Source of the DNA: Amoebophrya sp. AT5.2
Lineage: Eukaryota; Sar; Dinophyceae; Syndiniales; Amoebophryaceae
Reading direction: 5' to 3'
DNA: 16,691 nucleotides
Assembly: GCA_005223375.1 (NCBI GenBank)
Contig: RXOD01004983.1
Location: forward strand, 1-16,691
Part shown: one piece after another, positions 1 through 10,000 of the stretch
Position numbering within the stretch: the first letter of the stretch is position 1
Layout of the letters: each line of letters opens with the position of its first letter
Notes under the pieces: generated by a model
Told to the model about the DNA's origin: nothing
Databases searched by the model: none
Seen by the model: only the letters and a program-made list of their open reading frames with translations
Program-made: the position numbers and the translations under genes

Positions 1-1155
1 GCTGTCGACGTCGTCGTCGACGAGTCATACGCCGTCGAGGTGTTCATGAATCCCTGTGCGCGCCGCCACTTTTGGTTTGCGGCGCCCGGACGCTTCATCT
101 TTTTCTTTTCGTTCGACGCGCTGCGGCTGTTGGGGTTCGACGATCCCTTCTCGACGCCGCCTGGTCCGAAGGTCAAACCGCCGCGCCCGCCGGCGGACGT
201 CCACGGCCGCTTCTTGCCGCTGTCCTTCTTCGAGGAGAGGAAGCCCGCGGCAGTGAGCGTAGTGTTGAACAAAGAACTACCTGCAGCGGCTACACCGGAG
301 TTGTTGGCGGAGCTCGCTTCACCTTGCGCGGGAGGGTCTTGAAACGACTTCGGGTGCGCGGAATACGGCCGTGGCTTCTGCTGGTGCACAGCGATAGCGG
401 GCGGCAAAACAGACTTGGAGCTATCATTGGCCGCGCTAGATGAACGAGATAAAGATCCTCCTGCCGCTGTAAGAGCCACGCCATGCTGACCGTGATCAGC
501 GTGAGGGTGCGGCTCGCCGTCGGCGTGCTCCCCTGGCTCTTGCAAGAAGTTGTCGTGTAGCGGCGGTTGGGTGCAGTTCTCCATGTTCCCGAACACTGGT
601 TCCCGACGACCGTCGGCGCCGGGCGGAGTCTGCAGCTCCTCGACGTCCTCGTCCAGTGGACTGCGGGTCACGGCGGAAACCTGAAGTGGACGCGGAATCG
701 TCTGTCTCTGTGCTGCTCCTGCACCATCCAATGATCACAGGAGAAGAACTCCAAATATTTTTCTTTGAAAAACCAACATTCCACAACTTCATCTTTACCG
801 GTCTGTTCTTGGATATTTGTTTTCGGACTTGCGACTTCATCTTTTGAATTTGTTGGTAGTGTTTGAAGAGCGCGGAGTCGATTTGGCTGGTTGTGTTGCG
901 CAGGAGCTTCTGCGTCTTGAGGTCTGCAACCGTGTCGCCGCGCAAGTGCGCCTGTGGGTCATCCTGCGGCTCGTCGGGCTCGAGGTCGACATCGACCATC
1001 GACGGTCCACAGGGTCCTGCAGACATCGGTCGGCTCGCAGGACCGCGATTCTTCATCGTCCGGGCGGCCCCGGGCACGGCCACGGTCGCAGAAGCAGATA
1101 ATGGCCGCGAACGCTGCATCGACCTGTTATAGTTGTGCCCGCGGGCCGCGCGCAT
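1..1155 (-). CDS. Unrecognised RPxSA-motif protein, two exons, 3' end outside window
   Basis: Exon 1 runs from ATG at 1155 to 799 (119 codons); an in-frame TAG lies five codons upstream, which supports this start. Exon 2 runs from base 680 (or 707) to base 1 with no stop, so the protein is C-terminally truncated by the window edge. It is joined through a GTAAAG donor in phase 0. Reading on through the intron without splicing instead gives an Arg-rich frame that ends at 496, which looks like an artefact. The protein is basic and low in complexity: an N-terminal Arg/Ser/Pro region, a helical Lys/Gln stretch (about residues 80-119), a His/Asp/Glu-rich patch (HADGEPHPHADHGQHG), then a Lys/Ser/Gly-rich tail. 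Three RPxSA motifs occur: SRPLSAS, SRPMSAG and PRPYSAH. No enzyme domain is seen. Such motifs are often met in protist flagellar and cytoskeletal proteins, but a cytoskeletal role here is only a guess. Confidence 0.6.
681..798 (-). other. Intron of the 1-1155 gene (acceptor ambiguous)
   Basis: The donor CCG|GTAAAG is at 799/798. Three acceptors keep phase 0. CTTCAG|GTTTCC (exon resuming at 680) gives a 118-nt intron, and GCACAG|AGACAG (exon resuming at 707) gives a 91-nt intron; the following CAG|ACG is also in phase. The downstream frame is closed by a TGA near 737, so some splice is needed between there and the long open frame that reaches base 1. TGAAG-TTG-TGG near the donor can pair with CCACTTCA at the distal acceptor. 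Confidence 0.6.
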
Positions 1156-1252
1156 CGACTCGTCTATCTACTGTCTACATCATGATCATGATCGATAGAT
1201 GAAAGAAGAGCGAGGTATAATTTTCATTCATCATCATCCGCCGCTCGTAAAG
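1156..1252. other. Short intergenic spacer with a 14-bp palindrome
   Basis: This 97-base gap separates two same-strand genes. It holds ATCATGATCATGAT at 1179-1192, a perfect palindrome, about 25 bases upstream of the ATG at 1155. Nothing else is identified. Confidence 0.5.
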
Positions 1253-2089
1253 CTACCTTTTCTTCATCTTGAGACAGTCTGCGAGATCGTCTTCCAGGGA
1301 TTGGCGGAGCTTCTGGAGTTTTTTCTCCTCTGCCGAGGCGTGGATTCGGCCTTCGATTAACGCTTCAAACCGCTTAAACAACCGCACCTGGGCCTTTTTG
1401 ACGCCCTTCGACATCCGTAGTTGCTGGCTATTGCTATGGATTTGGCTCCCGCCCGCGCCCGTTGGCATGGACGACGCCGCGGCCCCTGCTGCTGACCCCC
1501 CGCGGCTGCCGCCGTGGTTTGATGAAAACTCGCGACCTGGTAGTTCGTTCGTGAGTGTGAATTTTACGGTTTTCCCTTTCGAAGATACGCAGCTAGCTTC
1601 CGGCAAACCGGGCACCAGAACAGAGTTACTAGTGCTAGTGGAAGATGAATCTTCATCAAAAGTCAAAAAAAGCGAAGCGGAGGAAGTACTTCCTCTGTTC
1701 GACGGTCCGTTTGAGCTGCTCGAGGAGTTTGATCTTTTTTGCCCCCCACGCCCCCGCTGTCCGCTGCTTCGGTCCGCCGACTTCGATCGCCCGTCTGCAC
1801 CAGCTCCGCGCCCCCTCTCTTTGCTCCTGCTGCTGCTGTCACGGCCTGTCAACGCTTTTCGGCCGTTCACACCACCGGCCTGCTTCGCCTTCTGGAGCCT
1901 ATCCTGCAGCTCGGACATCTGGTAGCATAGCCGCATCTGCTCGATCGTCTTCTTGCTGTTTGGCTTCTGGCTCTTCTGCGCGTCGTCCAACTGCTGGAAA
2001 AGCTGCCGCATCCGCCACTGCACCTCGAACACGTCCTGGTGCCCACAACTCGTGGCTTCCGGTTGCTGGGAGAACGCCGGTGGCTGCAT
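1253..2089 (-). CDS. Coiled-coil and Ser/Gly-rich protein, unrecognised
   Basis: A single-exon frame of 278 codons starts at ATG 2089 and ends at TAG 1253. An in-frame TGA twelve codons upstream of the ATG supports the start. Residues about 22-75 are predicted helical and Gln/Lys-rich with heptad-like spacing (FEVQWRMRQLFQQLDD, then MRLCYQMSELQDRLQKAKQ). The middle (about 75-215) is a disordered Arg/Ser/Gly region with a run of five serines. The last 55 residues form a second charged helix (VRLFKRFEALIEGRIH to LEDDLADCLKMKKR). This coil-linker-coil plan suggests a scaffold or structural protein; no family is recognised. It lies 97 bases upstream of the next gene on the same strand and shares its basic, Ser-rich style. 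A TAG following AAAAGG could in principle be part of a GTAGCT donor, but no acceptor in the matching phase was found before 1155, so the two genes are kept apart. Confidence 0.65.
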   Translation of the reverse strand: MQPPAFSQQPEATSCGHQDVFEVQWRMRQLFQQLDDAQKSQKPNSKKTIEQMRLCYQMSELQDRLQKAKQAGGVNGRKALTGRDSSSRSKERGRGAGADGRSKSADRSSGQRGRGGQKRSNSSSSSNGPSNRGSTSSASLFLTFDEDSSSTSTSNSVLVPGLPEASCVSSKGKTVKFTLTNELPGREFSSNHGGSRGGSAAGAAASSMPTGAGGSQIHSNSQQLRMSKGVKKAQVRLFKRFEALIEGRIHASAEEKKLQKLRQSLEDDLADCLKMKKR

Positions 2090-2469
2090 TTTCTCCGTTC
2101 TCTCAGTTTCCGTTTGTCAGCCTATTCCTGTCACGATAGTACAGTACTCCTGGATCTACTAGAGCGTCTGCGTGCAACTGCAACAGCAAGGATACTCGTC
2201 GATAGTACAAGTACTTCCACTAAATTTGTTACTGTTAGAAGCAACTAATACCGGTATCCCTAGTACCTTCGCGCGGCACGGTTGCGCGTAAGTGCTGCCG
2301 TGCGGCGCTGTCGATGTCATACACATACGTTTTCGGCGAAATCCACTGACGAAAACACGTTTGTTCTCTCATCGCGCTCATCATTTGCTCGCTCGGGGGA
2401 GGGTTATCGACGACGACGAGGGAATCTCAAGCGTTACTATATTGACTCCTTTGTGTTTTTTTAGTTTTC

Positions 2470-2652
2470 ATGGCTGCTGGTGCTGGAGCTGGTCAAAGTG
2501 CGAGTTGTAAGAAAGTACATGACGCCGGGAGCGGATACAACGCAGTGCGAGAGGAACGACCACCCAGCAAAAATCGCGTCCGCGGCGGTCGTCCTGGTGT
2601 TCGTTGTGCCTCCTCTGTCTTCGCTAATGAATCAGTTCGGGTTGCGTTCTGA
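2470..2652 (+). CDS. Weak candidate small plus-strand gene
   Basis: ATG at 2470 opens 60 codons ending in TGA at 2650-2652. The only reasons to list it are local: a pyrimidine-rich tract ending in TTTTTTAG lies six bases before the ATG, as would suit a trans- or cis-splice acceptor, and the first codons (MAAGAGAGQ) resemble the Ala/Gly style of real proteins here. A GTAAGA sequence shortly after the start (about 2507) could be a splice donor, so the true product might be different from the plain frame. Every other gene is on the opposite strand, which argues against it. Confidence 0.15.
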   Translation: MAAGAGAGQSASCKKVHDAGSGYNAVREERPPSKNRVRGGRPGVRCASSVFANESVRVAF

Positions 2653-2913
2653 CCGCGCTGAATTTTAGCAGCTACTTACTCTTCATCTCACTCTGCGGGC
2701 GCATTTAATCATTGTCATTGTCCACGGTGCGTACCTTTCAAGGAGACTAACCGGATGGCGGTCATCTGCTTCCATATGAACCAACAGTGGCGGTCGTTTC
2801 CACCACGACCACAGCGCTCATTTGTTTTTTATATTGATGAATGAAACAATTGACATTCTACACTACGGCGCCTTGTGGCTATTGTCGTCGTGCTCGTCTC
2901 CTATAATCGATGA

Positions 2914-2933
2914 CGAGCTCGACATCGAGCTCG
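2914..2933. repeat. Inverted repeat downstream of the membrane-protein gene
   Basis: CGAGCTCGA (2914-2922) and TCGAGCTCG (2925-2933) are perfect reverse complements separated by two bases. It sits about 100 bases beyond the TAA at 3035, in the likely 3' flank. Confidence 0.6.
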
Positions 2934-3034
2934 AGGGAGTGGCTATTAGTGTCGTCCTGGTCTCGTCCTTGACGAACTTGATAGTACGAGCTTTTTTATT
3001 GATAGCAGTCCCGATTGTTTCGGAAGGAGAAGTT

Positions 3035-6000
3035 TTATTTTATGGACGGCGCGTGTATATCTATCTGCGCATGTTGATGTAGTGTAGAAGAAGGCTTTTC
3101 GGGGTTCAGGTTCACGCTTTGTATGGAAAGCGTTTTTCGCGATTCCTTCATCTTGTTGTCTTCGTTTGCGACGTACAAGGCGGATCCCGATGATCCGGAT
3201 CTATTTCTGCTTCTAGTACCACGAAGGGAGGCGGAGGCCTCCGTGGTCGTGGTCGACTTCTCCACGTCGTCGTCGCGTTCGCTCCTGTCGTCGGCAGCTG
3301 AATCGGAGGTCTCCGGAGCCAGCTCCCATGAGCGGAACTTTTCCGTGGCCAGACACGTCATCAAATAGCCGAGAAAGAGCCCTTGGATCACGCTACTGGT
3401 GACAAACTGTGGTGCCGAGGATCGTTATTTTCGATCAGCAGAGGCAAAAGCCCCTAAATTTAAGTAGACGACTAGGTAGTAGACTCAGAGTCAGACTGCC
3501 TACCTTCTATAAAAATACCAAATAGGCATCTTCTTCATCTTCGCTATGAATGAGAAGTAGAAAGTGGTGTACCATCCAGGCTCCGCTGATCATTTGGTTG
3601 GTGAGTTCGATGTGTCTTTTTATGTCTTGCAGCGCCGCGCCGTGGGGGTAGTTTTGTCCTTCCTTTTCGATCATGTCGGTCTGCAGCGTCGCGAACAGAA
3701 ACGCGAAAAGCTTGCCCGCGATTGCGAACGCCACACAGCTTTGAAACACGTTGAACGGCAGATACAGTGACAGCACGTTGTCCGAGCTCAGGGGGTGCCA
3801 CGCGCTCAGGTAGTTGGTCGCCCGGGCCCACTCGCAGAACGACAGCGCCGCCATGATCGACAACGCCGCCTGGGGGACCAGGTAAGAGGCCACCCGCAGC
3901 GGCCCTAGCACGCAGTCCGCAGCCGCCACAGGCGTCTGCCCCGCGATGCCTTTGGTCTTGTCGCTCAGGTTCGGGACGTAACAACTGTGTCCCGTGAAGA
4001 TGCGGCAAGCGGGGAGGAAACGCACGAAGGTGGAGAGACGGTCGATGTAATCGGAGAACGCCACCGCGATCGGAGATTTTCGTGCTTCTGCTCCTTTCTG
4101 CGTGGTCTTCTTCTGCTCCTGGTGTGGGTCGGCACCTTCCTGATCCATTTGAGTGAACCTGCCGGAAGGTGGACTCCCGGAAGGTGGACGCTGCTCCACG
4201 CCGTTCTCCTCGTCGGGCACGCTTATGTCGGAGGACGAGAAGAGATCATCATCGTCTTCGTAGCTCTGTATTTGTACTACAGGAGGGGCACCATCACTGG
4301 AACGTGACGCCTCCATCTCTCCTTGTTCCGTCGAACTCGTCGAAGCTTCCTCCAGAAAACTTACGTCAGCTATCGCGCTCACTGCTACAGCACTCTTCCT
4401 GTCATCTGTTGTCGACATCGACGAGGAGGCCGCCCTTCTTGCCTTGATGGTGGTGGATGAGGAGGTTCTTGCACCCATTTTCTGCGTCGGCCGCTCCTGC
4501 TCGCGGCATTCCTCGCATTCCTCCCGCTCTTCGCAGGACGGTGTGGAAAAAGCGCGTCGATGCGCCGGGTTTATTCCGTTTCCGCCAGCTAATGAGGATG
4601 ACGCTGCGTGAGACGCTGCCGCGCCATCTTCACGACGCCATGCCACTCGACCTTGCCAGTCTCCATCTTCTTCTTGATCTTCCAGAAAAGATGACAACCC
4701 CGCCCCCGCAACACGCTCTCCAGCACCTGACGCCTGCTCTCGTCCGCCTGTCCCGTCGTCGGTACGCCCTCTCAGAAGACCCTGCTCGCCTCCATCTCCA
4801 TCATACTTTTCTTCGGTCCAGCAGCAGCAGGTTGGTTTCCGGACCACGGTGCCGCGGCTGCTGCTGCTTTCCATGTCGTCGTCCTTTTGGAACTCGGGGG
4901 AGTTGGGGGCCAGAAAAATCATCAGGTCGCAGAAGGCGATCGCCAGCAGGTTGTAGATCCCGAACCCCCGCAACACGCGGACCACTGTCACCCTACCCAG
5001 CGAAGCCCTGCCCAGGCACTCGCTCCAGCAGCACTTGTTCTTCTTCATCCTGGAGGATGTTCTCGTTCCGTCTCTGTCTTGTCTTCCGCTGCTGGCGGCG
5101 CCTCCGTAAAGGGTCCGAAACTCGGCTAGGTCGTCCGTGGAAAGCGACGACTCGTCGAACACGTTATCCGAGGAGGTACCCGACTCCTGGCGCGGGGGTC
5201 GCGAACTTTTGCTGGAGGCCGACGTGTGCTTGGAGTCTTTCGATTTCATCTTCTTGCTGGTGTGCATGTGCATATGGTGGTCGTGGGTTGAGGAAAAGGA
5301 TGCAGCGGTCGTGGCAGATGCTATGGTTACTTTCCCGGTGGTACCACTGCCATCTCCCGGGGTTCTCCTGCGGCTCCGCTCCAGCCTGCGTTTTTGTTCG
5401 ACGGCGTGGATATCGCGGTGCATGAGTGCTTCGTAAATCTCTTCTTCGGTGGAAGCAGAGGAACTATTGCTGTCGTGGTCGTCTTGGTCTTCATCGTCGT
5501 GATCGTGATGTTCATGAGAAGCCGCGCCAGACGAGGATAGTCCGAAGAGCCAGCGCACGTTGCCCCATAATGAGCCTGTGGAGGGCGGTTCGGCCGCCGG
5601 CTCGTCGTGGACGAGAGAAGCGACCGTGGTCCTCCCCGAATCTCGTGGGGGTAGACGCAAAGCCGGCACAACGCTCTTCCGTTCAGGTTCAACGGCGCTC
5701 TTTCTTCCGTCTTCAGGAGAGCGCCGAGAGCCTAGTGCTAGTTGCGAGGCAGCTTCCATCTGTCCTTTACTCGTTTGCGCCACGTCTGCTAAAATTGCCG
5801 CTCGTTTCGACACGATCTGCGCCTGCTTCTTCTTTCTCTTCCGCTCCAGCTCCCGCTTCTCCTCAATCGTCCCATGTTTGCCGCCTTTCGCCGACGTTGC
5901 CGCAGAGCCGGCAGAGCCGGTGCGAGCGGAGTTGTCGCGGCTGTCCTTTGCTCTGTCGCGCTTGGGTTTCTTCGCCTTATTTGCGCCCCCCGCGGCGGGG

Positions 6001-6284
6001 TCTGTGTTTACGAGCGTTTTGAGGACCCCCCTCTCGTACACAACGTCGTGATCCGTGTTGTCCAACACCGAGGGTACTGGTGGTGCTGGTGCAGTCTCTT
6101 TACTATTACTACCAACGCCAGCAGCGGCATGTCCATGAAGGGTCATCAGCCCCCGCAGTTTGTTGCCCCCTCCGCCTCCCGGAGTCCTCGGGCCGCTGCG
6201 ATCGCTGGAAAGCGCGCTTCGCGGACTACTTCCCTTTGGGGAAGCTGTCCGCGGAGACGAGAGAGGGTTGCTCCTCGCCGACAT
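3035..6284 (-). CDS. Probable multipass membrane protein, two exons, about 1,045 residues
   Basis: The start is taken as ATG 6284 (MSARSNPLSS); the frame extends 20 codons further upstream without another ATG. Exon 1 ends at 3519 and exon 2 covers 3406-3035, joined in phase 0, for 1,045 residues. Residues 1-430 are disordered, with Lys/Glu-rich and His-rich stretches (HEHHDHDDEDQDDHD; HDHHMHMH). A Cys patch (KNKCCWSEC) comes just before hydrophobic segment 1 (about 437-460). A disordered loop of some 330 residues follows, with further Cys clusters (PTCCCW; CEEREECEEC). Segments 2 to 4 lie at about 793-817, 837-867 and 899-913. Segment 5 (LFVTSSVIQGLFLGYLM, about 922-943) is created by the splice. 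The tail is charged and Ser-rich. No channel, transporter or enzyme signature is recognised. A membrane location is inferred from hydropathy only. Confidence 0.7.
3407..3518 (-). other. 112-nt GT-AG intron of the membrane-protein gene
   Basis: The donor is TATTTG|GTATTT (3519/3518) and the acceptor CCACAG|TTTGTC (3407/3406). Both sides are phase 0. Without the splice the frame stops four codons later (TAG at 3507-3509), cutting the protein inside a hydrophobic hairpin; with it, the frame gains a fifth hydrophobic segment. Confidence 0.65.
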
Positions 6285-6445
6285 GATTTGGGGCGGTGCC
6301 GGTAATTGATGTATACTATAATGTTTGATTGTTCTTTTTCTCAAGCGGCTAGTTTTTCATTTGTTCCAGTGCGCCCCATGGGCAACTGGACGATGATGGC
6401 GACGGGGGTGGACACAGGCTGCCTAGGGAGTGGGTCGGCATCGAT

Positions 6446-6520
6446 AGCACGAACAGTATCAGTTGCAGTAGCACGAGCAGTAGCATGTTCAGGACGAGCA
6501 CGAGCACGAGCAGTAGCACG
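6446..6520. repeat. Degenerate GAGCAC / AGCAGTAGCA repeat cluster
   Basis: The 15-mer GCACGAGCAGTAGCA occurs at 6471-6485 and again at 6504-6518, 33 bases apart, among further AGCACGA and GCAGTAG copies. It lies 160-240 bases upstream of the ATG at 6284. On the minus strand it yields a meaningless Leu/Val-rich frame. Confidence 0.7.
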
Positions 6521-6749
6521 GTGAAACTGAAATGATCACGATCTTCATTACTGCGATATCTCACGAGGCTGAAAAACCAATCACTCCGTCGATTCGGCCG
6601 AACGGCTGGCCTTGTTGATTGTCTTTGGTTTGCTCTGCTGCGGCGGACGGGTGTCGCGTGTCGCGGTTTCTGTCGTGGGGCAGACGCTTGGCGCCTGAAG
6701 GCCTAACTCATCAGATCCAGATTCAGATCTTGATGAAGTTGAATCTTCA

Positions 6750-6774
6750 CTACGACAATTGACAATTGTGGTAG
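6750..6774. repeat. Imperfect inverted repeat in the gap
   Basis: CTACGACAATTG (6750-6761) and CAATTGTGGTAG (6763-6774) pair at 11 of 12 positions around a single central A. With a two-base bulge the pairing can extend by TCTT/AAGA. No target-site duplication was found around it. Confidence 0.6.
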
Positions 6775-7020
6775 AAGACGGCTCAGCAAGGCTCCTTCTT
6801 CAAACCAGGCGACGAGACATCTCAACAGATTCATTGTAAGTAGCTATCACTGCAATTCGTGAGGTCAAGCATGCGGGCTCTTGAAAAAAAAACTTTGTGT
6901 CAGAATCAGAAATCAGCTCGTCCGACTCGCCGATTAGTGTACCAGGGGGTGCGCTGCCAGAGACATTTTTGTTCCAGGATTGTTTACCCCGTTTTCGTTT
7001 CCCATTCCCCGTCGTCCTTT

Positions 7021-10000
7021 TTAGAAGCGGATTTGCGAGCGGATCTGCGCCAGCTGCTGCTTGTAGATGAGGTATGTCTTGTACACCGAACTGGTTTCCG
7101 CCAATCGAAAGGGATCCTCTCGCTCCTTAGGAGCGGAGATGATGCGGGCGGGTTTTTTCTCCTCGACCCGTTCCTGCTCCACCTCCTGGCTTTCGTAGTA
7201 GATGTCCGCTGCGGTCAACAGTGGCCGCCGTCCTCGTAGCGGTTGTTCCTCCTGCTCCGATGAAGACGACGAAGAGGAAGGCGAAGATACTGGCTCGACC
7301 GCTTGTCGCGCTTTGTTGTCTGCTCCTACTGCTTCCGCGCCGGTGGGGCAGTGGTCCTCTTCTGTGATATTCGCCACGACCATGATCCTCGTCCTCTCGC
7401 CGGACTTGTTTTCCGGCGCGATGGCCAGCGCGCCATCCGCGGCGCAGCGGCTTAGCGTTTTAGCTGTTTTTGTCTTACCCGAAGAACCTGCCATCTTCAA
7501 GCCCGGAGACGATGTCGCGATCGGAGTCTCTACTCTCGTGTAGTTCTGCTCTGGGAAGAGCAGGCTGTTGACGCCAGATTTCAGGTCATCGATCACGGCT
7601 GCGGACCCCGAACGGCTCCGGCTAGAGGATGTGTCGTCCGCCTGCCACGACGAAGACGCCGACGATGTGCCCATCAATGCGTCCGCCCGCAATGGAAAAA
7701 CCCGCTTGCCAGCCTCCATCTTCAGTTTTTCGACGGCCTCTTCTGCTGCAGCGGGGGCGTGATTCGCGGATATCGCAACCTCCCTTGTATCGGCGGCTCT
7801 AGCGGACGTCGGATCTTCCGGCTCGCTTTGAACTGCGAAGGCCTCCTCGGTTTCATGCAGAGCCATCCGAGGCCCCCGCGGCTCCTCCGCAGCAGCCGGA
7901 ATCGCTCCTGCTCCTGCGTCATGATCCCACGGCGAAAGCGGGGGAATCGGTGGCCACGGCGCGCCGCCTCCGCGACCACTGCCTGCGGTGGAACAAGGAG
8001 ACTTTTGCAGCGTGATCTCCTCGACGTCCTCGGTGTTGATGATGGCTGCTGCTTTGCAAGTCGCAGCACGCTCTTCAACTTCATGCCGAGCTTCGAGATC
8101 ATGAGCTACTCCGCATTCAGCTTCAACGGCCTCTTGCTCTTCTGCAGCTCCACCTGCTCCGGCGCAGGATAAAGAAGAAGTAGGGGGGGCAGGACCACCA
8201 GCAGCGGGAGCTGACGAAGATGTGGGGCCACCTCCTATACTACCGTGTTCGCTGCTTCCGTCCTCTACGACGATCTGCACGACGTTATCCCCCAGTGTCG
8301 CACTGTAATGCTTCGCGGTGCAAGTAAAAGTATCCGGAACTGAGCTCATGGACGGCGAAAGAGGAGGAACCGCAGCCCACTTCTGTTGCAGGGGATGCGG
8401 TTCTTGGTCTTCACGCTGGTGCTGCAGGAGGTTTTGTCTTTGGGGGAGACCAAGGAGATCATCTTTTTCGATCATTGGCAGCGCCGTCTGCTCGGGAGCG
8501 GGGTTCGAGAACAAGGATGAGGACGCTGGCCGGGCGACGAGCATTTTTTCCAGTTTTGTTGGGGGCGACACGTCGACCTCCTCGGGCTCGACCTCCTCTC
8601 CTTCTCCTCGCATCCTTTCGCAACATTCCCCGTCGTCCATCACCCACGAATCCACGCTGAGCTCGAGAATGCTGTCCCGCTCTCGGTGCGCCCCCGACGT
8701 GAACCTCCCCTTGCTGTGGCTCTCCTGCATCTGAGCCACATCAGGTGGTGACCGCACGGACATCGGCCGCATCTTCATCGATGGCGACGCGCCCGGCGTG
8801 GACGTCAGCTCCTGCTCCCACTGCTTCGCGTTTTCGTCGTCGAACAGGTTTAGGTTGCTCTCAGACAGCTTACTAGTCCGACCTGCGTTCACGTTCATCT
8901 CCTTCTCCCGCGCCGGGAAGCTGATTGCTTGTTGCTGTTCCGCGTCGAGTTTCACGTGGTCGCAGAGCTGGATCGCTTCCGAGGCGCCCGTGCCGAGTGA
9001 TTCGAGGGAGTAGGAGGTGGTAGCCGCTCCTGGCTGTTGCGCGATCTTCGCGTACCGGTCTGGCCGTTGCTGTAGCGGTGGCTGGCCCAAACCTCCAAGG
9101 CCCAATCCACGACCGAGCTTCACGCCGTCCGCCCCAACGAATGGGTTGCCCTTGATGCGCACCGGCTCACTTTGGAGTGACCAGCTCTGCAAACATGCTT
9201 GAATGTCGTCCACCGAGACGCGATGAAGCAAAGGCACCGCCAAGCGCTCGCCCCTCGCAGCAGACTGGGCAAGCGCGAGCGGCCCGGCTCGACTCGTGTT
9301 TGCAGCTGCCGATGGCGAGAACGAATGCGAGTTGTCCACTTGGTCGTGCTGCTTTCGCTCCGTCTGGGCGTCGACGCGGATGTTTTCTTGGTTGCACATT
9401 GGTTCCTCCTCTGACGCGGATGCGGATGGGTGCGCGGTCGACGCACACAGCTGGTCGTCTACGTCTTCTTCTGGTGCCCCGGCCAGTTTCATTTTCGTCC
9501 ACATGGACATGGTGTCGTCAGAACTTCCGTGGCAGATGATGCTCTTCGTGATTGTGCTCGGCTCCAGCACGACGTCCACCAACTGGCTTTTTTCCGGAAA
9601 AACGGTTTTTGGAGGAGCCTTCGCTTTCCCATCTTCCGCTTGTCCTCGCACGAGCAAGTCGTTTGCCGCAAGTTCGATTTCCTGCAGCTGGGCACGGGGT
9701 AGAATGACTTTTCTCGGACTTACGGAAGTCGCGGTCGGGCGGGAAGGTGTTCTCTCCACTTCCTGAACACCTGCGGCGGTGGAGTTCTCTCCACTTCCTG
9801 AAGCTGCGGTCGCTGATGCTGGTGGAGGCGCAGTGAATTTCGGGATCGCACGCTCTTTTTGTACGACTTCCACCTCCGATTTTCTCTCGTCCTTCTCCAC
9901 CTCCACCGCCGTGGGACGAGCTTTTGTTTCCACGTTTTGGACCACGACAGCATCAGCCTTCTCCCCTCCTTCGAGCAGTAGAGGCTTGGGCTTGATGATG

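Larger units (their letters stand above)
2090..3034. other. 945-base gap without a secure gene
   Basis: The stretch lies between the start of the coiled-coil gene and the end of the membrane-protein gene. Minus-strand frames are short and broken. On the plus strand three overlapping short frames exist, the better of which is listed separately (2470-2652). A second, 2822-3082, begins with TTG or an ATG at 2837 and encodes a hydrophobic peptide, but overlaps the 3' end of the minus-strand gene and has no supporting signal. A 9-bp-arm inverted repeat lies at 2914-2933. Confidence 0.5.
6285..7020. other. Gene-free gap with repeats and a hairpin
   Basis: This 736-base region separates the two long genes on the minus strand. 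It carries a GAGCAC/GCAGTAGCA-type repeat cluster (6446-6520) and an inverted repeat (6750-6774), both listed separately. The frames seen here on either strand are products of the repeat or short and unsupported. A CATTATAG about 30 bases upstream of the ATG at 6284 could be a splice acceptor for a leader, but this is weak. Confidence 0.5.

Noticed and set aside
496..798. Unspliced continuation of the 1155 gene to a stop at 496
   Set aside because: The text becomes an Arg-rich shadow after the GTAAAG site, whereas the alternative frame stays open to base 1 and keeps the protein's style.
3544..4008. Minus-strand Arg/His-rich frame of 154 codons
   Set aside because: It is a shifted reading of the membrane-protein exon; the hydrophobic segments are only in the chosen frame.
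4457..5425. Plus-strand open frame of 322 codons
   Set aside because: It is antisense to the membrane-protein gene; its Arg/Pro/Ser/Cys text is what complementary codons of a Ser/Ala/Arg-rich frame produce, and it has no domain.
6349..6564. Minus-strand Leu/Val-rich peptide that looks like a membrane segment
   Set aside because: It is the translation of the GAGCAC repeat cluster and has no ATG-to-stop gene structure of its own beyond that.
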